Assembly: GCA_902511025.1 (NCBI GenBank)
Contig: CABXDP010000005.1
Location: 1-36,588 of the forward strand
Length of the DNA stretch: 36,588 nt
Direction of reading: 5' to 3'
Origin: an uncultured Gammaproteobacteria bacterium
Lineage (GTDB): Bacteria > Pseudomonadota > Gammaproteobacteria > PS1 > Pseudothioglobaceae
Below, piece after piece: positions 1 through 7,233 of this stretch. A program made the translations under genes and the position numbers. Within the stretch, counting starts at the first letter, position 1; every line of letters starts with the position of its first letter. The notes below the pieces were generated by a model. The model searched no databases, had not been told where the DNA came from, and saw nothing but the letters and a program-made list of their open reading frames with translations.

Positions 1-58
1 AGCCAGTTAATTCAACTTCTATGTTATTTTTATCGGTACGCAAACCTCTAGACCCCAC
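1..58 (-). other. possible 5' end of a divergent gene leaving the window
   Basis: On the minus strand a reading frame is open from a GTG at 58-56 to the window edge (19 codons), with a stop codon directly upstream of the GTG. The other two minus frames close within this stretch. It could be the start of a gene divergent from the Rieske oxygenase gene, but it is too short to assign. A plus-strand frame (from base 3, stopping near 107) is also open, so this may equally be the end of a plus-strand gene. Confidence 0.2.
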
Positions 59-138
59 TTATGAATGTAACTTTTTTGCTCAAATAATACCAAAGATATT
101 TACATATTAATCAATTTTTACGTAAAAAATGACCATAC

Positions 139-190
139 TAGTAATTTATCTTGAAGTATTTACTTAATAAGTAATAATTAGGTCTATAAT
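139..190 (+). promoter_or_regulatory. putative control region of the amine cluster: palindrome plus -10 box
   Basis: A perfect inverted repeat TTACTT-AAT-AAGTAA lies at 160-174, 10 bases upstream of a consensus -10 hexamer TATAAT at 185-190. Bases 139-153 (TAGTAATTTATCTTG) match about 12 of 15 positions of the E. coli Lrp consensus as I remember it. An Lrp/AsnC regulator gene lies within the same cluster at 2188, so these could be its sites. No good -35 box is visible at the normal distance, which would fit activator dependence. In DNA this AT-rich such matches can be chance. Confidence 0.35.
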
Positions 191-218
191 TTCACAATCA
201 AAATATTTATTTAGAAGT

Positions 219-1319
219 ATGGATTCATCAATTATTAAAAATAATTTGTCTTCATTCAATGAGGAGAATGAGCTTAAACACGGGCTCCCAAGTTGGGCTT
301 ACACGAGCGAAGATTTCTTTAATGTTGAGTGTGAATCTTTATTCTCTTCTAGTTGGGTATTTGCAGGCTTCGTTCATGAATTGAAAGAGCCCGGAGATGC
401 TATACCAATTACAATCGCTGGACAGCCAATTCTGCTCATGAAAAACATGAATGGAATCGTGAATGCTTTTCATAATGCCTGCTCACATCGTTGTTTAAAG
501 TTAGTTGATGAGGCCTGCAATGTTGGTGCGATGCTTTCATGCCCCTATCACTCATGGACTTATAATCTTGATGGAGATCTTTGCGCTACTCCTTTTTTTG
601 GAGGTAAAGAACATCAACCAGAGGGTTTTGAAATGTCTAAACATGGATTGCAGTCTGTAAGAACTGCAATCTGGAATGACTGGATATTTATAAACTTGAG
701 TGACGATGGTCAAAACTTTGAGGACTATGCCAAGCCATTAATAAATAACTTTAAAGACATTGATTTCCAAAAAGTGACCCCTGTTGCAACTCTTGATTTT
801 GGTGAGATTGCTACCAATTGGAAGTTTCTCATGGAAAACTTTATTGAGCCATACCATGTTCAGTTTGTTCATAGAACTACAACAAATCAGCCACTTGAGG
901 ATCACTACACAATAGTTGATGGCGTATGCGTAGGGAGTGCAATTGACCTAGATGATAAGGACAAGGTAGAAGGCAGTCTCTCGGTGAGTTCAAGGTACCT
1001 GACTTTATTTCCTAATTTTATTATTGGTAGATACTTTCCTGACCAGATTGGAGTTTATTTAAATGTCCCTGTCGACTCTGGCCATACGCTTCAAAAAAGG
1101 GTGATCTATACTACCGATGGGAAGGCTATTTCAGATCAATCTGTAGATGAAATTAAGAAGCTTTGGTGGGACGTTCATAAAGAAGACCATGCAATTTGCG
1201 AAAGGATGCAGCTTGGAAGGCATTCTCCAGTTTCAAAGGATGGGGGATTACTCTCACCATACTGGGAGGATAGTGTTAGAGCATTCCAGCGAATGATTGC
1301 TGATGCTGTAACCAAATAA
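219..1319 (+). CDS. Rieske non-heme iron oxygenase, alpha subunit (quaternary-ammonium demethylase/monooxygenase type)
   Basis: This is a ring-hydroxylating-type oxygenase of 366 residues, the usual length of the family. The N-terminal Rieske [2Fe-2S] domain has C88-x-H90 and C108-x2-H111 (CSHR ... CPYHSW). The catalytic domain has NWKFLMENFIEPYHVQFVH, giving the iron ligands H213 and H218. The acidic ligand is probably D323 in KEDHAICERMQ, and E210 sits where the bridging residue between subunits is expected. Glutamate at that place and the spacing resemble carnitine monooxygenase CntA and glycine-betaine monooxygenase GbcA more than aromatic dioxygenases. These enzymes hydroxylate N-methyl groups or adjacent carbons of betaines and need a flavin/ferredoxin reductase, which is not in this window. 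It is the first gene of the cluster, so the substrate is inferred to be a methylated amine or betaine. The family call is firm; the substrate is not known. Confidence 0.85.
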   Translation: MDSSIIKNNLSSFNEENELKHGLPSWAYTSEDFFNVECESLFSSSWVFAGFVHELKEPGDAIPITIAGQPILLMKNMNGIVNAFHNACSHRCLKLVDEACNVGAMLSCPYHSWTYNLDGDLCATPFFGGKEHQPEGFEMSKHGLQSVRTAIWNDWIFINLSDDGQNFEDYAKPLINNFKDIDFQKVTPVATLDFGEIATNWKFLMENFIEPYHVQFVHRTTTNQPLEDHYTIVDGVCVGSAIDLDDKDKVEGSLSVSSRYLTLFPNFIIGRYFPDQIGVYLNVPVDSGHTLQKRVIYTTDGKAISDQSVDEIKKLWWDVHKEDHAICERMQLGRHSPVSKDGGLLSPYWEDSVRAFQRMIADAVTK

Positions 1320-1341
1320 ATATTATTAATGAGGAGTAATG

Positions 1342-1767
1342 ATGGCAGATGAAAATTTTAATAGTGACTATAGATTAGCACACACGATGATGCGGGTACT
1401 GGATTTAGATAAATCAATCCACTTTTATTGCGACATACTGGGAATGAATGTTCTTAGAAAAACGGACTACCCGGGAGGGCGATATACTAATGCGTTTGTA
1501 GGGTATGGGCCAGAGATAGAATTTCCAGCACTGGAGCTCACTCATAACTGGGATCAGGAAGAGCACTATGATAAGGGCAATGGATGGGGCCATATCTGTA
1601 TAGAGACCCCAGATGTTTATAAAGCTGTTGAAGATCTTGAGGCCAGTGGCGCCAAGATACTGAGTCCAGCAAAACCAATGAACGCAGGAACTAGAATCCT
1701 TGCTTTTATTGAAGATCCAGATGGCTATGTTGTTGAGCTAAATGAAAAACTTGAATTAACTGAATAA
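1342..1767 (+). CDS. gloA: glyoxalase I / lactoylglutathione lyase family protein
   Basis: This is a vicinal-oxygen-chelate fold protein of 141 residues, close to GloA in length and pattern. The four metal ligands are visible: H14 (AHTMMRV), E65 (ALELTHNW), H84 (WGHICIE) and E132 (YVVELNE). Conserved pieces FVGYGPE and IEDPDGY are also present. GloA converts the hemithioacetal of methylglyoxal and glutathione to lactoylglutathione. Two adjacent ATGs exist (1339 and 1342). The second is preferred because GAGGAG at 1331-1336 is then 5 bases away. It sits 22 bases after the Rieske gene, so it is likely co-transcribed. It may detoxify an aldehyde made by the cluster, or be a related dioxygenase or lyase with another substrate. 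Confidence 0.8.
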   Translation: MADENFNSDYRLAHTMMRVLDLDKSIHFYCDILGMNVLRKTDYPGGRYTNAFVGYGPEIEFPALELTHNWDQEEHYDKGNGWGHICIETPDVYKAVEDLEASGAKILSPAKPMNAGTRILAFIEDPDGYVVELNEKLELTE

Positions 1768-1776
1768 GGAAAAATG

Positions 1777-2178
1777 ATGAAAGATAACAAACCTAAACTC
1801 TATAAATTTAGTGAGATTGAGCATCGCCTTCATACACTTGAGCCTGGCAAAAGTTACATTAAGCCTTTTGTTACAAGTGCAGTGAGCGATACGATGTGTG
1901 GCGGTCTTAACTTCCTGAATGAAGTCTCTGTTCCCTGGGAGTTAACTTGTGATGAGATTATTTATTGTATGGAAGGGACGTTCAGATTGACCTGTGATGG
2001 AGTTGCCTATGAATGCAACCCAGGTGATGTGTTATATATTCCAAAAGACAATTCGATTGCTTATGAGTGTGATGAGAAATGCATTATTTTTTATGCGGCC
2101 TACCCCCATGATTGGAAGCAACAAGCTGGCATTACTTTTGTCCCTGGCATTGATCCAGAGGATATGCCACAAAACTAG
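1777..2178 (+). CDS. EutQ-like cupin-domain protein
   Basis: This is a single-domain cupin of about 133 residues. The segment WELTCDEIIYCMEG followed by CNPGDVLYIPKDNSI strongly resembles the cupin core of EutQ, the ethanolamine-utilisation protein, and related small cupins. The usual cupin metal histidines are mostly absent, as in EutQ. AAGGA at 1766-1770 favours the second of two ATGs (1774 or 1777). It lies 9 bases after gloA and 9 before the regulator gene, so it is in the same operon. No reaction can be assigned. The EutQ resemblance, together with the glutamine synthetase homologues, makes an amine or amino-alcohol substrate plausible. Confidence 0.65.
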   Translation: MKDNKPKLYKFSEIEHRLHTLEPGKSYIKPFVTSAVSDTMCGGLNFLNEVSVPWELTCDEIIYCMEGTFRLTCDGVAYECNPGDVLYIPKDNSIAYECDEKCIIFYAAYPHDWKQQAGITFVPGIDPEDMPQN

Positions 2179-2187
2179 TGAATCGAT

Positions 2188-2736
2188 ATGAGCAGCTCAA
2201 GTAGTCGACTATTAAACTTAAACCAAAATAATGATTCAAGTCATGATGTGAACTCTCATTTACCTACAAGAGACACATTAAAGGATAAATTAAATCAACA
2301 AATCATAGATTTGCTTGAGTTGGATGGCAGGTTACCTTTTAAGGAGATTGCAAATACCCTAGATATCTCAGAAGGCACAGTCAGAAATAGAGTCAACCGA
2401 ATGAAAGATGCTGGAGTCTTGCAAATCAAAGCGCTGGTTGATCGCTCTGCAATAAACTACTCAACTGATTCAATGCTCGGCATAAAAGTTGCCTCAAGTT
2501 CAAGTCCGAGTTTGGTTGCCAAGAGGCTTGAGAGTTGTAATGAAATAGTATTTATTATGTGGGTGTCTGGAAGATACGACTTACTAGTTGAGATCGCATC
2601 AGAGAGTGATGACACATTGAGTCATTTTCTCGAAGAGCATTGTTTTAATAATGACGACATTAAAGACATTGAGGTCATGAAGGGCCTTTCAACTTTTAAA
2701 AATCAGTTTTTATTAAAGTCTCAAGAGAAAATTTAA
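2188..2736 (+). CDS. Lrp/AsnC-family transcriptional regulator
   Basis: This protein of 182 residues has an AsnC-type winged helix-turn-helix near residues 33-85 (IIDLLELDGRLPFKEIANTL, then ISEGTVRNRVNRM). An effector-binding RAM (ActR/AsnC-C) domain follows, with WVSGRYDLLVEI and the closing VMKGLSTFKNQF. Lrp/AsnC proteins bind amino acids or similar metabolites and form dimers to octamers. The N-terminal tail of about 30 polar residues, rich in Ser and Asn, is longer than usual. It is embedded between the cupin and the first glutamine synthetase homologue, so it very likely controls this cluster. The start codon has no convincing Shine-Dalgarno sequence, so translational coupling to the cupin is likely. 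Confidence 0.88.
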   Translation: MSSSSSRLLNLNQNNDSSHDVNSHLPTRDTLKDKLNQQIIDLLELDGRLPFKEIANTLDISEGTVRNRVNRMKDAGVLQIKALVDRSAINYSTDSMLGIKVASSSSPSLVAKRLESCNEIVFIMWVSGRYDLLVEIASESDDTLSHFLEEHCFNNDDIKDIEVMKGLSTFKNQFLLKSQEKI

Positions 2737-2766
2737 AATTAATTAAAAAAGAAAAGAAGGAGAAAC

Positions 2767-4185
2767 ATGAATAAGATTTATCACACGAAGATGGCTGACG
2801 CGCTCCCCTCGAAAAAGCGCGTTGCAGAAGAAAAGGCGAGACTTGAAAAGGCTGGCATCAAATATATCCTCTCTTGTTGGATTGATATGCTTGGTCTCCC
2901 AAAAACAAAACCAATCCCTTTTGCTGAATTTGAAGCATTATGTGCTGGAAAAGGTCCACAATTTGCTGTCCATTCAGTTTCGTTTGTTCCAGAACTAGGC
3001 CCTAATGACTCAGATCAAATCCCTGTTCCAGATCTAGATAGTTTAGTCATTTGCCCATGGGATAAAACTTGTGTTTGGGTTTTTTCTGATCTGTGGTGGG
3101 AAGGTGAGCCATATAATTTATGCCCTCGTCAGACTCTTAAAAGAGCTGTGCAGAATGCAGATGATGCTGGTTACAAAGCTTTTTGTGGAATTGAGCCAGA
3201 GTTTATTGCAATGCGATATGAGGATGGTCAGCCCGTTAAGGCAATCGATGATGATCCATTGCCAGGTGAGGGTTTGAGGCCAAGAAGGCAGGCTTTTGGA
3301 TATGACGTTGAGTACTCAATAGATTCAATGGAGTTTCTCAAAGAACTAATAGATATCGTCAATGACCTTGGTTGGGAAATGAAGGATGTTGTCTGTGAGG
3401 GTGCATATTCACAATTTGAATTAGACTTTACCTATACCAACATTCTGCAGATGGCGGATCGATTAGTTTTCTTGAGAGTGCTACTCAAAGAAGTAGCTAA
3501 AAAATATGGGATGTTTATTACCTTTATGCCAAAGCCAACCATTGGTGACTGGAGATCTGGTGCCCATATTAACTTTAGTATGACCAGCAATAAAGATAAT
3601 AAAAATATCTTTGAAGGAAAAGATGGTAAGTTTTCTGACTTAGCCTACCATGCTGTTGGAGGCTTAATTAAGCACGGCACTTCAATTACAGCAGTTGCCT
3701 GCTCAACGGTAAACTCATACAATGGACTAGTTCCAATCGTGGGAGGATTTGAGGGAGGAGTTTATACATGGGCACCGACCACAATGGCCTATGGAGACAA
3801 CAATCGCTCTTGTATGATACGTCTGCCTCAGAATCGTTTCTGTATTGAAAATCGTGCAGCAGACATGTGTATGAATCCATACCTGTCTCTTGCGCTGACA
3901 ACTGCAGCAGCATTAGATGGAATTAAAAATAAAATTGATCCTGGTAAGCCTCTAAATCTAAATCTTTATACTTTAAGCCCTGAAGAAATGGAGGCATCAA
4001 ACATCAAATCACTCCCTCGTAATCTCTTAGAAGCCATTGAGGCACTGAACGAAGATGATTTTGCAAAAGAGGTACTAGGTGATTCAATGCTACTCCAGTT
4101 TTTCTCATACAAGAAAGATGAGTGGGATAGATATCATCAGGCAGTAACTGACTGGGAAGTTCAGGAGTTTTTAAGACTCTACTAG
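2767..4185 (+). CDS. glutamine synthetase-like ligase, GlnT/type III-like (gamma-glutamylation of an unknown amine)
   Basis: This is a 472-residue glutamine synthetase homologue with an apparently intact active site. The metal-ligand glutamates are E143 and E145 (GIEPEF), E211 and E218 (EGAYSQFE) and E361 (IENR). The metal histidine is H267 (GAHINFS), and the phosphate/glutamate-binding arginines are R347 (NNRSCMIR) and R363. The second histidine of the usual H-x-H motif is Asn here. Members of this group often link glutamate to amines other than ammonia (methylamine, ethanolamine, isopropylamine, aniline). A strong AAGGAG precedes ATG 2767. The gene lies 30 bases after the Lrp-type regulator and 100 bases before mgsA. 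It is clearly a different subgroup from the homologue at 7234, so the two probably use different amines. It could also be a backup glutamine synthetase. Confidence 0.8.
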   Translation: MNKIYHTKMADALPSKKRVAEEKARLEKAGIKYILSCWIDMLGLPKTKPIPFAEFEALCAGKGPQFAVHSVSFVPELGPNDSDQIPVPDLDSLVICPWDKTCVWVFSDLWWEGEPYNLCPRQTLKRAVQNADDAGYKAFCGIEPEFIAMRYEDGQPVKAIDDDPLPGEGLRPRRQAFGYDVEYSIDSMEFLKELIDIVNDLGWEMKDVVCEGAYSQFELDFTYTNILQMADRLVFLRVLLKEVAKKYGMFITFMPKPTIGDWRSGAHINFSMTSNKDNKNIFEGKDGKFSDLAYHAVGGLIKHGTSITAVACSTVNSYNGLVPIVGGFEGGVYTWAPTTMAYGDNNRSCMIRLPQNRFCIENRAADMCMNPYLSLALTTAAALDGIKNKIDPGKPLNLNLYTLSPEEMEASNIKSLPRNLLEAIEALNEDDFAKEVLGDSMLLQFFSYKKDEWDRYHQAVTDWEVQEFLRLY

Positions 4186-4235
4186 ATAATAAAGTCATTA
4201 CCAAAAATTTAGTACGTTTTTAATTTAAACTATCA

Positions 4236-4262
4236 TTTTTTGAATTACCATCATTCAAAAAA
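4236..4262. repeat. perfect AT-rich inverted repeat upstream of mgsA
   Basis: TTTTTTGAAT at 4236-4245 and ATTCAAAAAA at 4253-4262 form an exact 10-base-pair inverted repeat with a 7-base loop. It lies in the 100-base gap between the first glutamine synthetase homologue and mgsA. It could be an operator for the nearby Lrp-type regulator or a weak RNA hairpin. It does not look like a strong intrinsic terminator, because the stem has only one G-C pair. Confidence 0.45.
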
Positions 4263-4285
4263 GACGTTTTTTATTTGGAGTAAAT

Positions 4286-5179
4286 ATGTGTGGAATTGTT
4301 GGACTTTTTATTAAGAATCCTAAGCTTGAATCTCAACTTGGAGCTCTCGTAGCTCCTATGTTAAGCGAGATGACAGAGCGGGGACCTGATAGCGCTGGTA
4401 TGGCTGTCTATAGAGACCCTAATGAAGCTGGCTGTAAAGTTACCGTTCTTGCTCAAGATTCAGAGTTTGATTGGGAAAACTTTGAAAAATCGGTTCATAC
4501 AAATTTTTCAGTTGATAAGTTTTATGTGAATCAAAACCATGCAGTTCTCTCTCTAAGCTCATCTCTTGATAAAGTTCAGGATTGGCTTCATGATAATTGG
4601 AAAGACTTAAGTGTTACAAGTGCAGGGAGTAATATCGAAATCTTTAAAGGAAAGGGCAACCCTGCAGACTTTATAGAACAATTTGATATTAAAAATATGA
4701 CAGGAACTCACGCCCTAGGGCATACACGTATGGCAACTGAGAGTGCTATTACTACGGAGCATTCTCATCCATTTTCTACGGGCCAAGATTTATGTCTAGT
4801 CCACAATGGTTCTCTATCCAATCATAATCGTCTTCGTGAAACACTCAAACGTGCTGGAGTTCAATTTAAAACAGATAATGATAGTGAGGTTGCGGCGGGC
4901 TATTTGAGTTGGCGTTTAAGTGAGGGTGATGACCTAGATGAGGCATTGAACCATGCTATAGAGGATTTAGATGGATTTTATACCTTCGCCATTGGAACCA
5001 AGGATGGCTTTGCGGTTATGAGAGATCCAATTGGATGTAAGCCAGCAATCATGGCAGAGACAGATGACTGGGCAGCTATGTCTTCAGAGTATCGAGCAAT
5101 CGCAACTTTGCCTGGGGCTGAAAACGCACGAATCTGGGAGCCTGAACCAACCCAAATTTACAGTTGGAAGAGGAATTAA
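4286..5179 (+). CDS. mgsA: class II glutamine amidotransferase subunit of an N-methylglutamate synthase-like enzyme (GlxB/MgsA)
   Basis: This is an Ntn-type class II amidotransferase of 297 residues. It begins M-CGIVGLF, so removal of Met exposes the catalytic Cys2. Other class II landmarks are ERGPDSAGMAV, GHTRMATES and the HNGSLSNH loop. In N-methylglutamate synthase this subunit is the amidotransferase-like part that handles the gamma-glutamylamide, releasing the amine towards the FMN subunit (known for MgsA/GlxB relatives). TTGGAG at 4275-4280 supports the ATG. It is followed one base later by mgsB. An alternative reading is the GlxB protein of glxBCD-type operons, whose function is less clear. 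Confidence 0.85.
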   Translation: MCGIVGLFIKNPKLESQLGALVAPMLSEMTERGPDSAGMAVYRDPNEAGCKVTVLAQDSEFDWENFEKSVHTNFSVDKFYVNQNHAVLSLSSSLDKVQDWLHDNWKDLSVTSAGSNIEIFKGKGNPADFIEQFDIKNMTGTHALGHTRMATESAITTEHSHPFSTGQDLCLVHNGSLSNHNRLRETLKRAGVQFKTDNDSEVAAGYLSWRLSEGDDLDEALNHAIEDLDGFYTFAIGTKDGFAVMRDPIGCKPAIMAETDDWAAMSSEYRAIATLPGAENARIWEPEPTQIYSWKRN

Positions 5180-5180
5180 T

Positions 5181-5855
5181 ATGGCTACTATAGATCTAAA
5201 TAAAAGTACTATTCGAGAACTTAATGAAAAATTACAAGGGGGCTCGAGTGGTGATAAATTCATAGTTAATAATACTGTTGGCAAGCATGCTCTTTCTGTT
5301 GGACTTACAAAAGAAGTCGATGTAGAGATCAATGGCCATGTTGGATATTACTGCGCAGGAATGAATCAAGAGGCCTCCATAAAAATTAATGGAAATGCTG
5401 GACCTGGCCTTGCTGAAAACATGATGTCTGGTGAAGTTCGAGTGACGGGAAATGCATCACAGTATGCAGCTGCAACTGCACATGGTGGACTCCTTGTTAT
5501 TGAGGGTGATGCGAGCTCACGATGCGGCATATCAATGAAGGGAGTGAACATTGTTGTTGGTGGAAATATCGGCCACATGAGTGCTTTTATGGCTCAATCT
5601 GGAAGTCTTGTTGTGTGTGGTGATGCGGGAGATGCCCTTGGAGACTCTATCTACGAGACAAAAATCTATGTCCGAGGAAAGGTCAAAAGTTTGGGAACAG
5701 ATTGTGTTGAAAAAGATATGAAAAAAGAACACAAGGAAGAGTTAGCTAAACTTTTAGATTTGGCACAAATGAATTACGCTGTTGATGAGTTCAAAAGATA
5801 CGGCTCGGCAAGGAAATTATATAATTTTGACATTGACCAAGTCGATGAATACTAA
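5181..5855 (+). CDS. mgsB: GXGXG-domain subunit of an N-methylglutamate synthase-like enzyme (GlxC/MgsB)
   Basis: This 224-residue protein is built of the GXGXG beta-helix found at the C-terminus of glutamate synthase large subunits. Its turns repeat, for example INGHVGYYCAG, INGNAGPGLAE, VTGNASQYAA, IEGDASSRCG, VGGNIGHMSA and CGDAGDALG. The reading frame is open further upstream (to 5031), inside mgsA. The ATG at 5181 is chosen because it follows the mgsA stop by one base and has GAAGAGG at 5167-5173. The subunit is structural and helps channel the intermediate between the amidotransferase and FMN sites. With mgsA and mgsC it makes a split glutamate-synthase-like enzyme. Confidence 0.85.
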   Translation: MATIDLNKSTIRELNEKLQGGSSGDKFIVNNTVGKHALSVGLTKEVDVEINGHVGYYCAGMNQEASIKINGNAGPGLAENMMSGEVRVTGNASQYAAATAHGGLLVIEGDASSRCGISMKGVNIVVGGNIGHMSAFMAQSGSLVVCGDAGDALGDSIYETKIYVRGKVKSLGTDCVEKDMKKEHKEELAKLLDLAQMNYAVDEFKRYGSARKLYNFDIDQVDEY

Positions 5856-5867
5856 GGAGACTAGATC

Positions 5868-7190
5868 ATGAGTAAAGACAATCCAACGTTAATAGAATCA
5901 GCAACTTTCCCTCGACATGTCATAGCTGAAATACAACGCGCTGCAAAAACAGGTATTTATGATATCCGAGGTTTTGGTGCAAAAAGAGATATCCCTACCT
6001 TTGATGACTTGGTTTTTCTTGGGGCGTCAACTTCCCGCTACCCTTTAGAGGGATATAGAGAAAAATGTACCACTGAAGTGGTTTTGGGAAATCGATTTGC
6101 AAAAAATCCTATCCATTTAAAAACACCAGTCACTATTGCTGGTATGAGTTTTGGATCACTTTCGGCGCAGGCCAAGGAGTCTTTAGGAAGAGGCGCAACA
6201 CTTGCTGGAACAAGTACCACAACTGGTGATGGAGGAATGACTCCTGAAGAGAGAGGGCATTCTAAAACTCTTATCTATCAGTATCTTCCTTCCAGGTACG
6301 GTATGAATCCAGACGACTTAAGAAGAGCTGATGCAATAGAAATAGTTCTTGGCCAGGGGGCAAAGCCAGGTGGCGGAGGTATGCTATTAGGTCAAAAAAT
6401 CTCTCCAAGGGTTGCAGAAATGAGAAATCTACCAGAAGGAATTGATCAGCGTTCAGCCTGTCGACATCCCGACTGGACAGGGCCAGATGATCTTGAAATC
6501 AAGATTCAGGAGCTCAGGGAAATCACAAACTGGGAGAAACCCATTTATGTCAAAGTTGGGGCAACCCGCGTATTTTATGATGTGACGCTTGCGGTTAAAG
6601 CTGGAGCAGATGTAGTCGTTGTTGATGGTATGCAAGGCGGAACGGCTGCAACTCAAGATGTATTTATTGAGCATGTTGGCATTCCAACACTGCCGGCTGT
6701 AAGAATGGCTGTTGAGGCTCTGCAAGAAATGGATATGCATCGCAAAGTTCAGTTGATAGTTTCTGGGGGTATTCGTAGTGGCGCTGATGTTGCAAAAGCT
6801 TTGGCTCTTGGTGCTGATGCAGTCTCAATAGGAACTGCTGCACTAATCGCTTTAGGAGATCAAAGCCCAGAGTTTGACGATGAATATAAGGCTATTGGTT
6901 CAGCTGCTGGGTTTTGGGATGATTACCAACAAGGCAATGATCCAGCTGGAATTACAACACAAGATCCTGAACTAGCAAAAAGACTGGATCCCATTTTAGG
7001 AGGTCGAAGACTGGCAAACTATATCAATGTTCTCACACTTGAGTTACAAACTTTAGCTCGTGCCTGCGGTAAAAGTCACGTTCATAATTTGGAACCAGAG
7101 GATATGGTAGCATTAACAATGGAAGCTGCGGCTATGGCTGGAGTTCCTCTCGCAGGGACAAGCTGGATTCCTGGAAAAAATGGGATGTAA
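5868..7190 (+). CDS. mgsC: FMN-binding glutamate synthase-domain subunit, N-methylglutamate synthase-like (GlxD/MgsC)
   Basis: This 440-residue protein is the TIM-barrel synthase domain of glutamate synthase. Typical landmarks are AGMSFGSLSAQAKESLG, the glycine-rich GAKPGGGGMLLG, VVVDGMQGGTAATQD, and the FMN-phosphate segment VSGGIRSGADVAKALALG. In the N-methylglutamate pathway this subunit joins the released amine to 2-oxoglutarate to form N-methylglutamate. AAGGAG is present before ATG 5868, 12 bases after mgsB. The separate amidotransferase, GXGXG and synthase genes in this order match mgsABC/glxBCD and not the fused gltB of ammonia assimilation. Whether the amine is methylamine or another cannot be seen from sequence. 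Confidence 0.87.
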   Translation: MSKDNPTLIESATFPRHVIAEIQRAAKTGIYDIRGFGAKRDIPTFDDLVFLGASTSRYPLEGYREKCTTEVVLGNRFAKNPIHLKTPVTIAGMSFGSLSAQAKESLGRGATLAGTSTTTGDGGMTPEERGHSKTLIYQYLPSRYGMNPDDLRRADAIEIVLGQGAKPGGGGMLLGQKISPRVAEMRNLPEGIDQRSACRHPDWTGPDDLEIKIQELREITNWEKPIYVKVGATRVFYDVTLAVKAGADVVVVDGMQGGTAATQDVFIEHVGIPTLPAVRMAVEALQEMDMHRKVQLIVSGGIRSGADVAKALALGADAVSIGTAALIALGDQSPEFDDEYKAIGSAAGFWDDYQQGNDPAGITTQDPELAKRLDPILGGRRLANYINVLTLELQTLARACGKSHVHNLEPEDMVALTMEAAAMAGVPLAGTSWIPGKNGM

Positions 7191-7233
7191 GCTAATTAAA
7201 ATTACTTAAAAGATATGACAGATAGGAGGATGT

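Noticed and set aside
1994-2191. Small plus-strand frame overlapping the cupin gene
   Set aside because: It lies wholly within the cupin gene apart from its last bases, has no ribosome site and no recognisable features.
5031-5180. Upstream extension of mgsB overlapping mgsA
   Set aside because: The extension runs inside mgsA in another frame with no family features. The ATG at 5181 has a ribosome site and matches GlxC/MgsB length.
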